Shown here: one piece after another, positions 5,033 through 5,104 of the stretch | How the letters are laid out: every line of letters starts with the position of its first letter | How positions within the stretch are numbered: the stretch's first letter is position 1 | Origin: an uncultured Blautia sp. | GTDB taxonomy: Bacteria; Bacillota; Clostridia; Lachnospirales; Lachnospiraceae | NCBI GenBank assembly: GCA_938028845.1 | Contig: CALIZJ010000149.1 | Span: forward strand, 1 to 5,104 | DNA: 5,104 nucleotides | Reading direction: 5' to 3' | Notes under the pieces: model-generated | Database searches by the model: none | What the model saw: the letters and a program-made list of their open reading frames with translations, nothing else | What the model was told of the DNA's origin: nothing | Translations under genes and position numbers: made by a program

Positions 5033-5050
5033 GTCCCTTTTACCTTCTAC

Positions 5051-5104
5051 CTACTGAAAATCAATAATATCAATCCAACCCATCAAAAACTCTCTCTCTT
5101 CCAA
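5051..5104 (-). CDS. C-terminal end of an unidentified gene entering from the right
   Basis: Reading the minus strand from 5104 gives LEEREFLMGWIDIIDFQ followed by a TAG stop at 5051-5053. The stop is followed 18 nt later by a strong terminator, the expected arrangement for a gene end. Seventeen residues are too few to assign a family. The same frame continues open beyond the TAG into the LuxR-type HTH ORF, so an interrupted longer gene is the alternative. Confidence 0.5.
   Translation of the reverse strand: MEEREFLMGWIDIIDFQ

Noticed and set aside
1..5104. CRISPR array, toxin-antitoxin pair, retron, tRNA or rRNA gene
   Set aside because: No regularly spaced repeats, no cloverleaf or rRNA-like sequence, and no paired small genes or reverse transcriptase motifs were seen on either strand.

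Overview
The window looks like chromosomal DNA from a low-to-mid GC Firmicute of the class Clostridia, most likely a gut Lachnospiraceae. The pointers are a T-box-controlled tyrosyl-tRNA synthetase gene, a membrane-anchored MutS-like ATPase of a kind I associate with Clostridia, a PD-(D/E)XK/Rpn-type nuclease gene of the family amplified in Lachnospiraceae, sigma-A-like promoters and strong AGGAGG-type ribosome binding sites. The taxonomic call is inference; no rRNA or species marker is present.

Layout. Positions 1-324 (minus) hold the first 108 codons of tyrS. Positions 325-658 are its leader: a complete tyrosine-type T-box riboswitch with specifier codon UAC, the T-box sequence, an antiterminator and a terminator, driven by a consensus promoter at 664-692. 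Upstream on the same strand lie rnhA (RNase HI, 771-1262) and a MutS-like membrane ATPase gene (1336-3063). These two are probably one transcription unit from the promoter at 3116-3144, and their translation starts sit in near-identical 25-nt initiation regions.

The divergent intergenic region 3064-3387 carries the minus-strand promoter and two plus-strand promoters, with a perfect 12-bp palindrome and a second inverted repeat placed where regulators could act. They serve the plus-strand Rpn/PD-(D/E)XK gene (3394-4368), which ends at a perfect 18-bp bidirectional terminator (4400-4441).

The last 660 bases (minus strand) look like a decayed or accessory stretch. In transcription order they hold the last 17 codons of an unidentified gene, a strong terminator hairpin, a short LuxR-type HTH ORF with no sensor or receiver domain, and the C-terminal remnant of a fibronectin-like surface-protein module that seems to have lost its middle. 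These three coding pieces lie in one reading frame separated only by TAG codons. I read this as remnants or neighbouring short genes rather than a recoded gene, but it is the oddest part of the window.

I see no CRISPR array, tRNA/rRNA gene, insertion sequence with terminal repeats, or clear defence cassette. The best candidates for new biology are the membrane MutS-like ATPase linked to RNase HI and the TAG-punctuated tail.
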